From NCBI GenBank assembly GCA_903906365.1, contig CAIVKC010000004.1, positions 16,741 through 80,740 on the forward strand: 64,000 nucleotides of DNA, read 5' to 3'. The DNA comes from an uncultured Bacteroidota bacterium. GTDB lineage: Bacteria > Bacteroidota > Bacteroidia > Chitinophagales > Chitinophagaceae. The notes under the pieces are model-generated. The model saw only the letters and a program-made list of their open reading frames with translations, made no database searches and was not told the DNA's origin. This document shows positions 1 through 9,118 of the stretch, one piece after another. Within the stretch, counting starts at the first letter, position 1. Every line of letters starts with the position of its first letter. Made by a program: the position numbers and the translations under genes.

Positions 1-944
1 ATTCTCTTCCATTTTTGTTTTGCGCCGGGGTTGAATTCGTACATATCTGCCCTGTAATCCTGGGCGTAGCCAAGTCCAATAAAAGCCTTCTTACCGGCTA
101 CAAACACCGTCGCATTTGTTCTGGGGGCTCCGGGAAAATCTTCCATTCTGGACCAGGAATTTGTCATGGAATTATATTGGTAAAAATCCTTGACAAACCG
201 CCCGGAACTTAGTTTGTAGTCCTTTCCCAGGCTCCAGTAACCGTAGCCATTGAGGCTAAAGCCTACGCCCTCCATTTTTTTATCTCCCGGAAATTCCTGC
301 AGGCAGGTCCAGCAATCGAATTGCTCACTATAACACCAGAAATCAGCGGTCTTTAAATCCTTTTGCTCTCCGCCTCCCATATAAATAAATTTTCCGATCC
401 CAAAGCTCATCGCTCCGGCCCTCGCCCCGAATGGTACGGGTTCTTTTGTAACCCATCTTTTTTTGACCGGAAAATTCAGCAGGGGCGAAATGGCTTCTGA
501 CAAGTCAGACCTGACTGGAATGGATAAGCTGGTAGCCATATAATTCATCCATTGTGCTGCTTCTTTTCCCGAAAGGGGGTTGTTGGATGAAACCATTCTG
601 CTGAGGTGACTTATTGTACTGTCTACCTCGGACTTTTCCAGTAGAAACCGGAAGTTTTTTGTCTTTAACTTGGTTATAATCAGGGACGCAACGGCATCTG
701 CTGACGCTTTTGTGGAAAATGCATGCCAGCCTTGCCAGGTGGGAATAATGGGTTGATGGATATATACTTTGCCGTTTTTAAATATATCAAACCCAAACCC
801 TTTGCCTACCGGATAAATGACCGAATTAAAAATGGCCGGGGCCACCTGGCTGACTTGCCGGGAAATTGGCTTGGTCTCAGGCACGTTTTGATGCCTGCAG
901 GAAAAGAAAAGGCCACATAAAAATAGTGATGCTATTGTTTTCAT
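1..944 (-). CDS. DUF4907 and Kelch-repeat lipoprotein, 3' end beyond the window
   Basis: The reverse strand is open from an ATG at 944 to the left edge, so the protein is cut. It starts MKTIASLFLCGLFFSC, a lipoprotein signal ending in a lipobox Cys at residue 16. Residues about 38-85 (GFGFDIFKNGKVYIHQPIIP, then WQGWHAFST) look like the DUF4907 domain, in which a basic/aromatic core is followed by a helix. From about residue 180 there are Kelch-type blades: FGIGKFIYMGGG, GFSLNGYGYWSLG, and ATVFVAGKKAFIGLGYA. Kelch propellers of this kind resemble N-acetylneuraminate epimerase and galactose-oxidase folds, but no catalytic assignment is possible. It is divergent from the sensor kinase that starts at 1070. 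The likely location is the outer membrane or cell surface. The fold is fairly sure, the function unknown. Confidence 0.8.
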   Translation of the reverse strand, partial: MKTIASLFLCGLFFSCRHQNVPETKPISRQVSQVAPAIFNSVIYPVGKGFGFDIFKNGKVYIHQPIIPTWQGWHAFSTKASADAVASLIITKLKTKNFRFLLEKSEVDSTISHLSRMVSSNNPLSGKEAAQWMNYMATSLSIPVRSDLSEAISPLLNFPVKKRWVTKEPVPFGARAGAMSFGIGKFIYMGGGEQKDLKTADFWCYSEQFDCWTCLQEFPGDKKMEGVGFSLNGYGYWSLGKDYKLSSGRFVKDFYQYNSMTNSWSRMEDFPGAPRTNATVFVAGKKAFIGLGYAQDYRADMYEFNPGAKQKWKR

Positions 945-1007
945 GATCCCATTTGTAAAGACATTCCGGGTAGATTTTGAAGATATGCATTTACTTCGAG
1001 ATTCATA

Positions 1008-1025
1008 ATACCATATACTTGGTAT
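1008..1025. repeat. Short dyad ATACCA-N6-TGGTAT between divergent genes
   Basis: A perfect 6-bp inverted repeat with a 6-bp spacer lies in the AT-rich gap between the Kelch lipoprotein (start 944) and the sensor kinase (start 1070). Its position suits an operator for one or both genes. The half site ATACCA also occurs in the dyad at 44481-44500, but with a different spacer, so a shared regulator is only a guess. Confidence 0.35.
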
Positions 1026-1069
1026 ATAATTGTAAAATAGCTTATAATATATTTTATTATTTTTACTTT

Positions 1070-2947
1070 ATGCGACTTTGGTTTCTTGTTATTTTCCTGG
1101 CTATGATGGGCCGAGTGCATGCAGGAAACGATGCCGATTCGGGTTTTGTTCAACTTAATGGTGCGGAAAAGTATGATATAATTAAACAGCTGCATACCTA
1201 TACAGAAAGCAGGGCCCCCATTTCTGCGCAATTGGCCTACCGGTATTTTATAGCCGGAAAATTCTCTGAAGTACCAAATACCCACAATGATAATATCAAT
1301 GACGGCCTGGTCAATAAAAATAGCTGGTTGGCCCTGCAATTGGTGAACCAGGATGCCGCGGAGGCATCCGTTTTGTTTGAATTTATTTTATCGGGAGCCA
1401 ACAGCATCGAATGCTACCTGATAAATGACGACCAAATGACTGTCCCCCTTGTCAAATCCAGTTTCTCCAGGAATAGGACCGGTGGTGGCTTTCTGGCTCT
1501 TTCTGAAACCTATACCCTTAACCTGAAATCCGGTGAAAAGACCTGTCTGCTGATTCACGTGATCAACCGGGGTCAGTTATTGTATATACCCACCCAGATG
1601 TTTGATCTTGCCTATTTTAAGAAATATAACAGCAGCCGGCAGAATTATTTCGGCATTTTTGAAGGTATCTTCCTATTCATAATCCTGTTTAATCTGCTCA
1701 TTTATTGTACCACATTTGACCGGATTTATCTCTTGTATTTGTTGTATGCATGCTTCATCAGCATTTTTGCACTCAATGAAGTCGGCACGGTTGCTTATGG
1801 CATTTCCATTTTTCCGGTACTCAATCTTTTTTCCGGGCAGAGCTACCTCTATATTGGTTTTGCCATGTGGCTCCTGCTGATGATTCAATTCCTAAATGAA
1901 GGGAAAAGGAACCGGTTGTTCTACCGGGTTACCCTGATTTTTGTAGGACTGAATCTGATTTTTGCTTTCCTGCCTTCCCTGATAACCCTGACCGGCTTCA
2001 TCCCCCAGGCCCCCTACCAGCATGTTTACCAGTCGGCGGGTACCCTGCTGTTCGTCACGAGCCTTTGTTTTATCATCATATCCAACACCATTCGGCTGGT
2101 GAAAGGAAACAGGCTGGCACTCTTTTATGCGTTGGCTAATATACCCGTAATTCTGGGTGTGATTTTACAATATAGCAATCTCTATGAAATCACGCATATC
2201 AGTTTCGGATGGTCAAACCCCATAGCCATGGGATTGAGCATAGAGACTTTCCTGATCTCATTTGGGTTTGCCTACCGCTATAACCTGATAGGTCAGGAAA
2301 AGCAACAGCTGCTGATGCATGTCGGTCAGCAGCAAAAGGAACTGATCAGCCAGATTTTTCGGACCCAGGAATCTGAAAAAAAACGCATCGCAGAAGACCT
2401 CCACGATGAGCTGGGCGGTAACCTGGCAGCTATGAGGATGACCATACAGAGTATTGGCCTGGACGGGGATAGGGCAAAATTATTGACAATGCTCATTGAT
2501 AAAGCCTCTGTAAGCGCCCATAACATTGCGCACAACCTGATGCCGCCGGAATTTGAAAAAACCAGTCTTGCTCAACTGCTCCACCAGTATTACAAACGAC
2601 TGAATGCAGAAGGGGGTATCCGTTTTGATTTCCATTGTTCGGGAGGAGGAGGAAAATTTATAAAGCTAGTTGAATTGATGATTTATAGAATTATTATGGA
2701 ACTGACAAATAATATTATAAAGCATTCCAGGGCGACAGAGGCAACTGTTCAGTTGGTTTATCATGAGAGCCATTTGTCCCTTATTGCAGAAGATAACGGG
2801 ATCGGATTTACCCCTGGTCAGGCTGACGGGTTAGGCCTTAAAAATATCAACACCAGAATCACCTATCTGCAGGGCACCTACCATATAGATTCCGATCCTC
2901 ATGGCACAACCGTTTCAATACAGATTCCTTATAAAGAACATGCATGA
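1070..2947 (+). CDS. 7TM-DISM sensor histidine kinase (HisKA_3 type)
   Basis: This is a membrane sensor kinase of 625 residues. I start it at ATG 1070 (MRLWFLVIFLAMMGRVHA), because that gives a clean signal peptide; the open frame extends 31 codons further up through AT-rich sequence. Residues about 20-200 form a periplasmic 7TMR-DISMED2-like sensing domain, followed by seven hydrophobic segments (about 205-430). A cytoplasmic kinase follows: the phospho-acceptor is His445 in LHDELGG (HisKA_3), and the ATPase shows an N-box (NIIKHSRA) and G-boxes (EDNGIGF, GLGLKNI). Kinases of this class phosphorylate LuxR/NarL regulators, and the next gene is one, overlapping by four bases (ATGA). The ligand is unknown; DISM domains often sense carbohydrates. 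Confidence 0.93.
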   Translation: MRLWFLVIFLAMMGRVHAGNDADSGFVQLNGAEKYDIIKQLHTYTESRAPISAQLAYRYFIAGKFSEVPNTHNDNINDGLVNKNSWLALQLVNQDAAEASVLFEFILSGANSIECYLINDDQMTVPLVKSSFSRNRTGGGFLALSETYTLNLKSGEKTCLLIHVINRGQLLYIPTQMFDLAYFKKYNSSRQNYFGIFEGIFLFIILFNLLIYCTTFDRIYLLYLLYACFISIFALNEVGTVAYGISIFPVLNLFSGQSYLYIGFAMWLLLMIQFLNEGKRNRLFYRVTLIFVGLNLIFAFLPSLITLTGFIPQAPYQHVYQSAGTLLFVTSLCFIIISNTIRLVKGNRLALFYALANIPVILGVILQYSNLYEITHISFGWSNPIAMGLSIETFLISFGFAYRYNLIGQEKQQLLMHVGQQQKELISQIFRTQESEKKRIAEDLHDELGGNLAAMRMTIQSIGLDGDRAKLLTMLIDKASVSAHNIAHNLMPPEFEKTSLAQLLHQYYKRLNAEGGIRFDFHCSGGGGKFIKLVELMIYRIIMELTNNIIKHSRATEATVQLVYHESHLSLIAEDNGIGFTPGQADGLGLKNINTRITYLQGTYHIDSDPHGTTVSIQIPYKEHA

Positions 2948-3573
2948 ATAGTATAAAGATAATTATTGCCGATGATCATTCCCTGGTAGTAAAGGGCCTT
3001 CAGTTGCTGTTGCAGCAAGTTGACTGGATTGAAGTCATTGATATAGCCGGCGATGGCATGGAATTGCTGGATATACTGGGTAAAAAAACCCCTGACCTGG
3101 TACTACTGGATATCAATATGCCGGGCTTAAACGGCCTTGAAACAGCCAGGCATATTCGGCAGCGGTATGCCTCCATAAAACTGCTGATACTTTCGACCTA
3201 TAATGAGGAGCATTTGATTGAAAAGGCTAAGCAATTGGGTGTAAACGGGTATCTACTAAAAAACTGTGAACGCGAGGACCTGTTGCAATCCATAAGGCTG
3301 GTTATGAACGGCCAGACTACGTTCCCATATCGTTTTCAAAAGGAACCAGTTGCGCTGGGAATGGAAGAAAACGGTATAAAACAATACAATCTCACCAAAC
3401 GGGAGACGGAAATTATTCAGTTCCTAAAAAATGGGTTTACCAACCAGCAGATTTCCGCAACCCTTTATTTAAGCATATACACTGTAGAAACCCACCGAAA
3501 AAATATCATGCAAAAGCTGGGTCTTAAAAAGCCCATAGCCCTGATGAGATTTATTATTGAAAATAAAATTTAA
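2944..3573 (+). CDS. LuxR/NarL-family response regulator
   Basis: A 209-residue regulator with a receiver domain: the acidic pair is Asp10/Asp11, the phospho-acceptor is Asp56 in LLDINMPG, the conserved Thr/Ser lies in LILSTYNEEH, and Lys in YLLKN. A C-terminal GerE-type helix-turn-helix follows (LTKRETEIIQFLKNGFTNQQ, then YTVETHRKNIMQKLG). Its start overlaps the stop of the kinase at 1070-2947, so the two are almost certainly translationally coupled partners. The targets are not evident; the divergent Kelch lipoprotein is the nearest candidate. Confidence 0.95.
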   Translation: MNSIKIIIADDHSLVVKGLQLLLQQVDWIEVIDIAGDGMELLDILGKKTPDLVLLDINMPGLNGLETARHIRQRYASIKLLILSTYNEEHLIEKAKQLGVNGYLLKNCEREDLLQSIRLVMNGQTTFPYRFQKEPVALGMEENGIKQYNLTKRETEIIQFLKNGFTNQQISATLYLSIYTVETHRKNIMQKLGLKKPIALMRFIIENKI

Positions 3574-3642
3574 TAAAATTAATTCCCGGCACGTATTGAT
3601 TGGGCGCAGGAACCCGCTGGGTATATTAATGTTCGATTTTAT

Positions 3643-4566
3643 TTAATTCTCCAAAAAAGAAAGGATCTGTTGGTTAACCTGCTTTGGCTTTTCCAGATGG
3701 GGCAGGTGGGCGGCATCCCCGACCGGAAAAAAGGACGTATGCAGGATCTTTCTCAAAGAATCGCTGTATGTATAGGGGACGGTATGATCTTCCTTCCCCC
3801 AGATGAGCAGGATGCTTTTATGCAGGCTGTCCAGGGCCCGGTAATTGGACAGAATGGTGTTTCCCGGGTAATGCAGCCTGGTACTAATCAGCGCCTGACG
3901 GAATCCCTTATATCCCATCTGGACTTTGTAGAGATCCGTCCAGCCGGCAAAATGTTCTGGGTATTTAAAATCTGTGAGCTGTCCTGAGATCTGCTTTTCG
4001 GGCTGCACCGCCTGGATATAATTCAGTATGCAGGCCGGGGTGCCGGGTTGCACGAAGGGGAAAACAGGATCCTCCAGTACGAGTTTTGAGACCTGGGAAG
4101 GGTAATGTACGGCAAAGTCCGTTGCGACAGCCCCGCCAAAGGAGACGCCCATCAGGGTCAGGGGTGTTTTCAGGTGAAGGGCTCCGATGAGATCAGAGAT
4201 TTGCCTGGTATACAGGTCGGGGGTATAGTCCCTGTCTGGCCGGTCGGAATAGCCCCTTCCGTATTCATCATAGCGCACCACATGATAACCCCGGTTGACC
4301 AGGCTGTCAAAAGTGATATTCCATATGTAATAAGGCACGCTGAATCCGTGCACGAGCAGGATGACCCTGCCGGTATCCGGACCTCCGCTTTCATAATGGG
4401 TGACTCCGTCTGAAAGGGTGATGTATTGACCTGTGGTATTTTTGCGGGCCTCCTCTCCCATGAGAGCGGTTTCCATATTCTTTATGCGGTATACCAAATA
4501 GAGGCCCAGTCCTCCAAGTACCACCAGCATCAACAGGCTATATAACAGAATCCGGCTACTTTTCAT
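3643..4566 (-). CDS. Membrane-anchored alpha/beta hydrolase
   Basis: A 307-residue alpha/beta-hydrolase with one N-terminal hydrophobic segment (residues about 6-27), an uncleaved anchor or signal. The oxyanion-hole motif is VHGFS (72-76). The nucleophile elbow GVSFGG places Ser142, the acid is Asp260 in WGKEDHTVP, and the base is His287 in DAAHLPH, so the catalytic triad is complete. The family includes esterases, haloalkane dehalogenases, epoxide hydrolases and C-C bond hydrolases; Ser as nucleophile argues against a dehalogenase. The substrate is unknown. It converges with the response regulator ending at 3573 and appears to be a single gene. Confidence 0.88.
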   Translation of the reverse strand: MKSSRILLYSLLMLVVLGGLGLYLVYRIKNMETALMGEEARKNTTGQYITLSDGVTHYESGGPDTGRVILLVHGFSVPYYIWNITFDSLVNRGYHVVRYDEYGRGYSDRPDRDYTPDLYTRQISDLIGALHLKTPLTLMGVSFGGAVATDFAVHYPSQVSKLVLEDPVFPFVQPGTPACILNYIQAVQPEKQISGQLTDFKYPEHFAGWTDLYKVQMGYKGFRQALISTRLHYPGNTILSNYRALDSLHKSILLIWGKEDHTVPYTYSDSLRKILHTSFFPVGDAAHLPHLEKPKQVNQQILSFLEN

Positions 4567-4924
4567 GCGCTTCGGTTAAAATGGATTTATTAAAACGACG
4601 GGTCTAAAGTAATGAAAAAAAAGTGCATAAAAGTTCGTGAGGCAATATCCGCATCAGTGGCTTTGTTTTGCCAGCGACCAAAAGACCGGCTTTGCCGGAC
4701 CTGCCGGCCGGGTGGATAAAATGGCCGGTAGGTGGGTACGGCTGTTTTTTAAAAGATGGGTCTACCCTTTTCCCATAGAGCTTTGATGTTCCTGCTAACT
4801 GATGAATTAAATAGCCCTGCAAGGAGTAATCTCCCTGGAATCACCTTTTTTTATTCGATGGCTGTCTTAAGTTGAATGGCCGCTCTATTTTAAAGGAGTC
4901 CGCCAGCCTGAATAATAAACCATC
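4567..4924. other. Gene-free stretch between hydrolase and TesA-like gene
   Basis: No convincing gene. A 72-codon reverse frame at 4604-4822 has no family-like features and is rejected. On the minus strand, CCGGC-AAA-GCCGG followed by TCTTTT (4686-4698 and below) could be a weak terminator for the TesA-like gene, 230 nt downstream of its stop. Confidence 0.4.
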
Positions 4925-5617
4925 TTACAGCAGTGGTTTCAGGGCCTTCCAAACGGTTTGGGCCACCAGCCGGTGGCCCTTGGGATTGGGATGGATACCA
5001 TCGGACTGGTTGAGCTCGGGTTCTCCTCCCACTTTTTCCAGCAGGAAAGGTATCAGGGTAAGGTGGTTTGACCTGGCCAGTCCGGGAAAAACATTTCTGA
5101 AGGCAGCCGTATACTGCTGTCCCATGCTGGGAGGTATCTGCATGCCGGCCAGCACAATTTTAGCCGATGGGTATTTGCTTTTAACCTTGTCCAGGATCGA
5201 TTGGAGGTTTCGGATGGTTTCTTCCACGGGGATACCCCGCAATCCGTCGTTGCCACCCAGTTCCAGGAAAAACACATCGACCCTTTCCCGCAGGATCCAG
5301 TCTATGCGGCTATTTCCTCCGGCAGAGGTTTCCCCACTCAGCCCGGCATTGACCACCAGGTAGGGTAGGGACAGGGAGTCTATTTTTTCCTGGATGAGTG
5401 CCGGAAAAGCCTCGGCAGGCTCCACCCCGTAACCGGCCGTCAGGCTGTTACCAAAAAATACGATGCGCTTTCTTTTTTCGGGACCCGGGCCAGATAAGGC
5501 TGTTTTGTCTTGTTTTACGAGCGGGGCCGGAGGGTTTTTAGCATTGGAATCGGGCCCGGGTCTGCATCCCGCAAACCAGCAAAGGGACAATAGGCAGCCC
5601 AGCAGCGTTCGTTTCAT
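4925..5617 (-). CDS. TesA-like SGNH hydrolase / arylesterase lipoprotein
   Basis: A 230-residue SGNH-fold hydrolase of the TesA (acyl-CoA thioesterase I / protease I / lysophospholipase L1) group. The signal peptide ends in a lipobox with Cys18 (CWFAGC), so a lipid anchor is predicted, whereas E. coli TesA is a soluble periplasmic protein. Block I is GNSLTAGYG with Ser58; Asn replaces the Asp of classic GDSL, which is common in Bacteroidota. Block III is GGND (Asn123) and block V is DGIHPNPKGH (Asp206, His209), so the active site is complete. It is divergent from a YbbA-like ATPase and YbbP-like permease, the same neighbourhood as tesA in Enterobacteria. The likely role is hydrolysis of lipid or thioester substrates in the envelope. 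Confidence 0.92.
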   Translation of the reverse strand: MKRTLLGCLLSLCWFAGCRPGPDSNAKNPPAPLVKQDKTALSGPGPEKRKRIVFFGNSLTAGYGVEPAEAFPALIQEKIDSLSLPYLVVNAGLSGETSAGGNSRIDWILRERVDVFFLELGGNDGLRGIPVEETIRNLQSILDKVKSKYPSAKIVLAGMQIPPSMGQQYTAAFRNVFPGLARSNHLTLIPFLLEKVGGEPELNQSDGIHPNPKGHRLVAQTVWKALKPLL

Positions 5618-5774
5618 TGTCTTTTTACTTTATGATGGTTTTTATTCAATAACATCAACCTATGACATTAGGTTGTAAATTACGTCATACCGGCGGCAGT
5701 TAAGCAGGCCCGGTTCGGCGGGCCTACAGCCCGGACACGATGGTATCACCCCCTGCCAATTAATCAATAAATCA

Positions 5775-6467
5775 GTGGACACAATTTTACAGGTCAGTAA
5801 TTTGGGCAAAACCTACCTGGGTGCAGGCAGGACCCTGACAGTGCTCTCAGGGATCAGTTTTTCCGTAGAGGCCGGAACCACCCTGGCCGTGGTAGGGCCC
5901 TCCGGAAGCGGAAAGACGACCCTGCTTGGTCTGTGCGCCGGATTGGACAGGTCCTCTTCGGGCAGTGTGGAGCTCAACCATATCCTGCTGGATGCCTTAA
6001 GCGAGGACGAACGCGCCCGGGTCAGGAACCTCTATGTGGGTTTCATCTTCCAGAACTTCCAGCTGCTCAATACGCTGACCGCCCTGGAAAATGTCATGGT
6101 ACCCCTGGAACTGCGCGGGGAAAAAAACATCCGGGCAAGGGCCCTGGATTTGCTCGGTCAGGTCGGACTCTCCGCCAGGGTGCACCATTACCCGGCCCAG
6201 CTCTCCGGCGGGGAACAGCAGCGCGTATCGCTGGCCAGGGCCTTTTCCACCAGCCCCAAAATACTATTTGCCGATGAACCTACCGGCAACCTGGATGCGG
6301 AAACCAGCGAAATGGTCACCGGACTGCTTTTTGACCTCAACCGCCGGGCGGGCACTACCCTGGTGATCGTTACCCATAACAGGGAGCTGGCAGAAAGGAC
6401 AGACCGGATTATAGGATTAAAGGGCGGAGTGATTATTTCGGATACTCCGGGAGGGGCTGCCAGCTGA
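5775..6467 (+). CDS. YbbA-like ABC transporter ATP-binding protein
   Basis: A 230-residue ATPase of the LolD/MacB/YbbA group. The start is GTG at 5775; no ATG is suitably placed. Walker A is GPSGSGKTT (41-49), the Q-loop lies in FIFQNFQLL, the signature is LSGGEQQR (143-150), Walker B is LFADEP with Asp167/Glu168, and the H-loop is in VTHN. Such ATPases pair with FtsX-type permeases that act mechanically on periplasmic or membrane-embedded substrates rather than importing solutes. The partner permease begins at 6585. The divergent TesA-like gene makes the YbbA assignment better than LolD. The stop lies inside an 11-bp tandem duplication (6460-6482). Confidence 0.93.
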   Translation: MDTILQVSNLGKTYLGAGRTLTVLSGISFSVEAGTTLAVVGPSGSGKTTLLGLCAGLDRSSSGSVELNHILLDALSEDERARVRNLYVGFIFQNFQLLNTLTALENVMVPLELRGEKNIRARALDLLGQVGLSARVHHYPAQLSGGEQQRVSLARAFSTSPKILFADEPTGNLDAETSEMVTGLLFDLNRRAGTTLVIVTHNRELAERTDRIIGLKGGVIISDTPGGAAS

Positions 6468-6584
6468 CTACCAGCTGACTACCAGGGGTAGCCGCACTCA
6501 CCGGAGCGTACACCAAATTGACCTGTTATTTTTTTTTAAAACTGCAAACCGCTGAAACATTCAAATATCATCTGGCTTTTCAAA

Positions 6585-9089
6585 ATGGCCTGGCGCGACA
6601 GCCGCCGCAACCGCTCGCGGCTGGCCCTGTTCATTTCATCCATCATACTGGGGATCGCGGCCCTGGTGGCGACATTTTCCTTTAGCTATAACCTCCAACG
6701 GGATGTCAATGACCAGGCAAAGACCATGGTGGGCGCGGACCTGGTGGTGGAAGCCAGCGGAGCGGTAAGCCCGCAGATACAGCCACTGCTCGATTCAGTA
6801 GGAAGGGATCGATCCAAGGAGCGCAGTTTTGCCTCCATGATCTATTTTGTCCGCTCAAAGTCCACCCGCCTCATACAGGTGCGGGCCCTGGAAGGGAACT
6901 ATCCCTATTACGGAAGCCTGGAAACCACCCCTGCCGCTGCGGCCCGGACCTTTCGCACGGGTCGCTACGCCCTGGTGGATAAGACCCTCATGCTGCAGTA
7001 TGGGGCAAAGGTTGGAGATTCCGTGCGTATCGGAACGCTGGGCTTTGCCATCAGCGGCACCCTCAACAAGGCCCCGGGCAGGAATGAAATTTCCCTGACC
7101 GTAGCCCCCCCGGTCTATATACCCCTTCGCTACCTGGCTGAGTCCGGACTGCTGCAAAAAGGCAGCCGGGTATCCACCCAGTATTATTATAAAATGGATT
7201 CCCTCACCAGTGCCGAGCAGGTGCTTACTGCCATTGAGCCCCGGCTGCAAAAGGCGGGCCTCGAATATGAAACCGTGGAAACCAGGAAAAAGCGCACCGG
7301 GCGGAGTTTTGATGATTTCAGCCAGTTTTTGACCCTCATTGGCTTTATTGCCCTGTTGCTGGGAAGCATCGGGGTGGCCAGTGCCATCCATATTTATATC
7401 CGCGAAAAAATCGGCCCTATTGCGATTTTGCGCTGTTTGGGTGTGAAAGCCTGGCAGGCCTTTGTCATCTATTTGATACAGATCCTGGGCATCGGGCTCG
7501 TCGGCTCGGTGGCCGGAGCCGCGCTGGGAACCCTCATTCAGCAATTACTGCCCCTGGTGCTGAAGGATTTTCTACCCTTCCAGGCAACGGTATCGCTGTC
7601 CTGGAAGGCTGTTTTCCAGGGTGTGCTGCTTGGCCTGACCATCTCCATGCTCTTTGCCCTGTTGCCCCTGGTGTCGGTCAGGAAGATTTCGCCGCTCAAT
7701 ACCCTGAGGCTCTCTTATGAGGCGACGTCCATGCTGGGGGACCCGCTCAAGTGGCTGCTCTATATTTTATTGCTGTCAAGCATCCTGGCTTTTTCCGGCT
7801 GGCAGATGCACAGCCTTACCAAGGCCCTGGTCTTTACCGGGTCGGTCCTGCTGGCCCTGGGACTGCTGGCAGCAGCAGCCAGGACCATGATGTGGCTCAC
7901 GCGGAAGTTTTTCCCCTTTTCCTGGAATTACCTGCTGCGCCAGGGATTTGCCAACCTGTACCGGCCCAATAACCAGACCGTGGTACTCATCATTACCATC
8001 GGCCTGGGAGTGGCCTTTATCGGGACCCTTTATTTTGTGCAGGACATGCTCATCAGCAGGCTCTCGGTAACAGCCAGCGGCAACCAGGCCAATATGATAC
8101 TCTTCGATATACAGTCCTCCCAGGTGGACGGGCTGGCGGGTCTGACCCAAAAATCAGGGTTGCCCGTCTTGCAGAAAGTTCCCATCGTCACCATGCGCAT
8201 CGAAGAAATCAACGGAAAAAAAGCCGGCTATGGACAAAGGGAAAAAGGGGACTCTGTTCCCAACCGCGCCTTTGAATCGGAGTTGCGCGTCACTTACAGG
8301 GATTCCCTTTCTGCCACCGAAAAAATCATTTCCGGCAGGCTGCACGGGCCGGTGCGCAGCCCGGCAGACACGGTATTTATTTCCATGGAAGAAGGCTATG
8401 CCAGGCGCCTGCATGTAAAAACCGGTGACCGGATCGTTTTCAATGTGCAGGGGCTGCTCCTGCCAACCGTCATCGGCAGCCTGCGCCAGGTCAGCTGGCG
8501 GCAGGTGGGTACCAATTTCCGGGTGACCTTCCCGGGCGGGGTGCTCGAATCGGCCCCCCAGTTTTATGTACTCATTACCCGGGTGGAGAGCAGCGAGGAA
8601 TCCGCCCGCTTCCAGCAGAGCGTCATTGCCCGGTTTCCCAATGTGTCGATCATCGACATGCGGCTGGTGCTCAGTGTGCTCGATGATATTCTTTCCAAAA
8701 TAGGTTTTGTGATCCGTTTTATGGCTGGCTTCAGCATCGTTACCGGCCTGGTGGTTCTCATCGCATCGGTACTGATCAGTAAATACCAGCGCATGCAGGA
8801 GAGCGTGCTGTTGCGAACCCTGGGGGCCAGCCGCCGCCAGATCCTGGCCATCAACGCCCTGGAATACTTCTTCCTGGGCTCACTGGCCGCGGCCACCGGC
8901 CTCCTGCTGGCCATCGGCGCCAGCTGGGCCCTGGCCAAATATAGTTTTGATAGTCCCCTGTCCGTTTCCGTTATACCGGTTATCATCCTGTTTTTGAGCA
9001 TCGTCCTGGTCACCATGACCATCGGCCTGCTCAACAGCCGCGAAGTGCTCAGCCAGACACCCCTGGAGATTCTCAGAAAGGAAGTATAG
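6585..9089 (+). CDS. YbbP-like FtsX-family ABC transporter permease
   Basis: An 834-residue permease with two FtsX domains. The N-terminus MAWRDSRRNRSRLALFIS is the typical opening of YbbP-type proteins. The membrane pattern is one segment near residues 11-32, a periplasmic domain, three or four segments at about 245-385, another group at about 390-480, a second periplasmic domain, and three C-terminal segments (about 705-830). ATG 6585 is the only canonical start after the in-frame stop at 6537, although the family usually has a few residues before this point. It follows the ATPase by 117 bp. With the TesA-like lipoprotein it probably extracts or presents lipid-type or toxic amphipathic molecules; this is inferred from synteny only. 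Confidence 0.92.
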   Translation: MAWRDSRRNRSRLALFISSIILGIAALVATFSFSYNLQRDVNDQAKTMVGADLVVEASGAVSPQIQPLLDSVGRDRSKERSFASMIYFVRSKSTRLIQVRALEGNYPYYGSLETTPAAAARTFRTGRYALVDKTLMLQYGAKVGDSVRIGTLGFAISGTLNKAPGRNEISLTVAPPVYIPLRYLAESGLLQKGSRVSTQYYYKMDSLTSAEQVLTAIEPRLQKAGLEYETVETRKKRTGRSFDDFSQFLTLIGFIALLLGSIGVASAIHIYIREKIGPIAILRCLGVKAWQAFVIYLIQILGIGLVGSVAGAALGTLIQQLLPLVLKDFLPFQATVSLSWKAVFQGVLLGLTISMLFALLPLVSVRKISPLNTLRLSYEATSMLGDPLKWLLYILLLSSILAFSGWQMHSLTKALVFTGSVLLALGLLAAAARTMMWLTRKFFPFSWNYLLRQGFANLYRPNNQTVVLIITIGLGVAFIGTLYFVQDMLISRLSVTASGNQANMILFDIQSSQVDGLAGLTQKSGLPVLQKVPIVTMRIEEINGKKAGYGQREKGDSVPNRAFESELRVTYRDSLSATEKIISGRLHGPVRSPADTVFISMEEGYARRLHVKTGDRIVFNVQGLLLPTVIGSLRQVSWRQVGTNFRVTFPGGVLESAPQFYVLITRVESSEESARFQQSVIARFPNVSIIDMRLVLSVLDDILSKIGFVIRFMAGFSIVTGLVVLIASVLISKYQRMQESVLLRTLGASRRQILAINALEYFFLGSLAAATGLLLAIGASWALAKYSFDSPLSVSVIPVIILFLSIVLVTMTIGLLNSREVLSQTPLEILRKEV

Positions 9090-9118
9090 GCCAAAGGGAT
9101 TTCCGTTACCTCGAGTCT

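Noticed and set aside
4604..4822. 72-codon reverse frame between hydrolase and TesA-like gene
   Set aside because: Composition is not protein-like, no start context or family features; treated as non-coding.
6460..6482. Tandem duplication of an 11-bp unit (CCAGCTGACTA) at the end of the YbbA-like gene
   Set aside because: Short two-copy repeat spanning the stop codon; most simply a slippage duplication without function.
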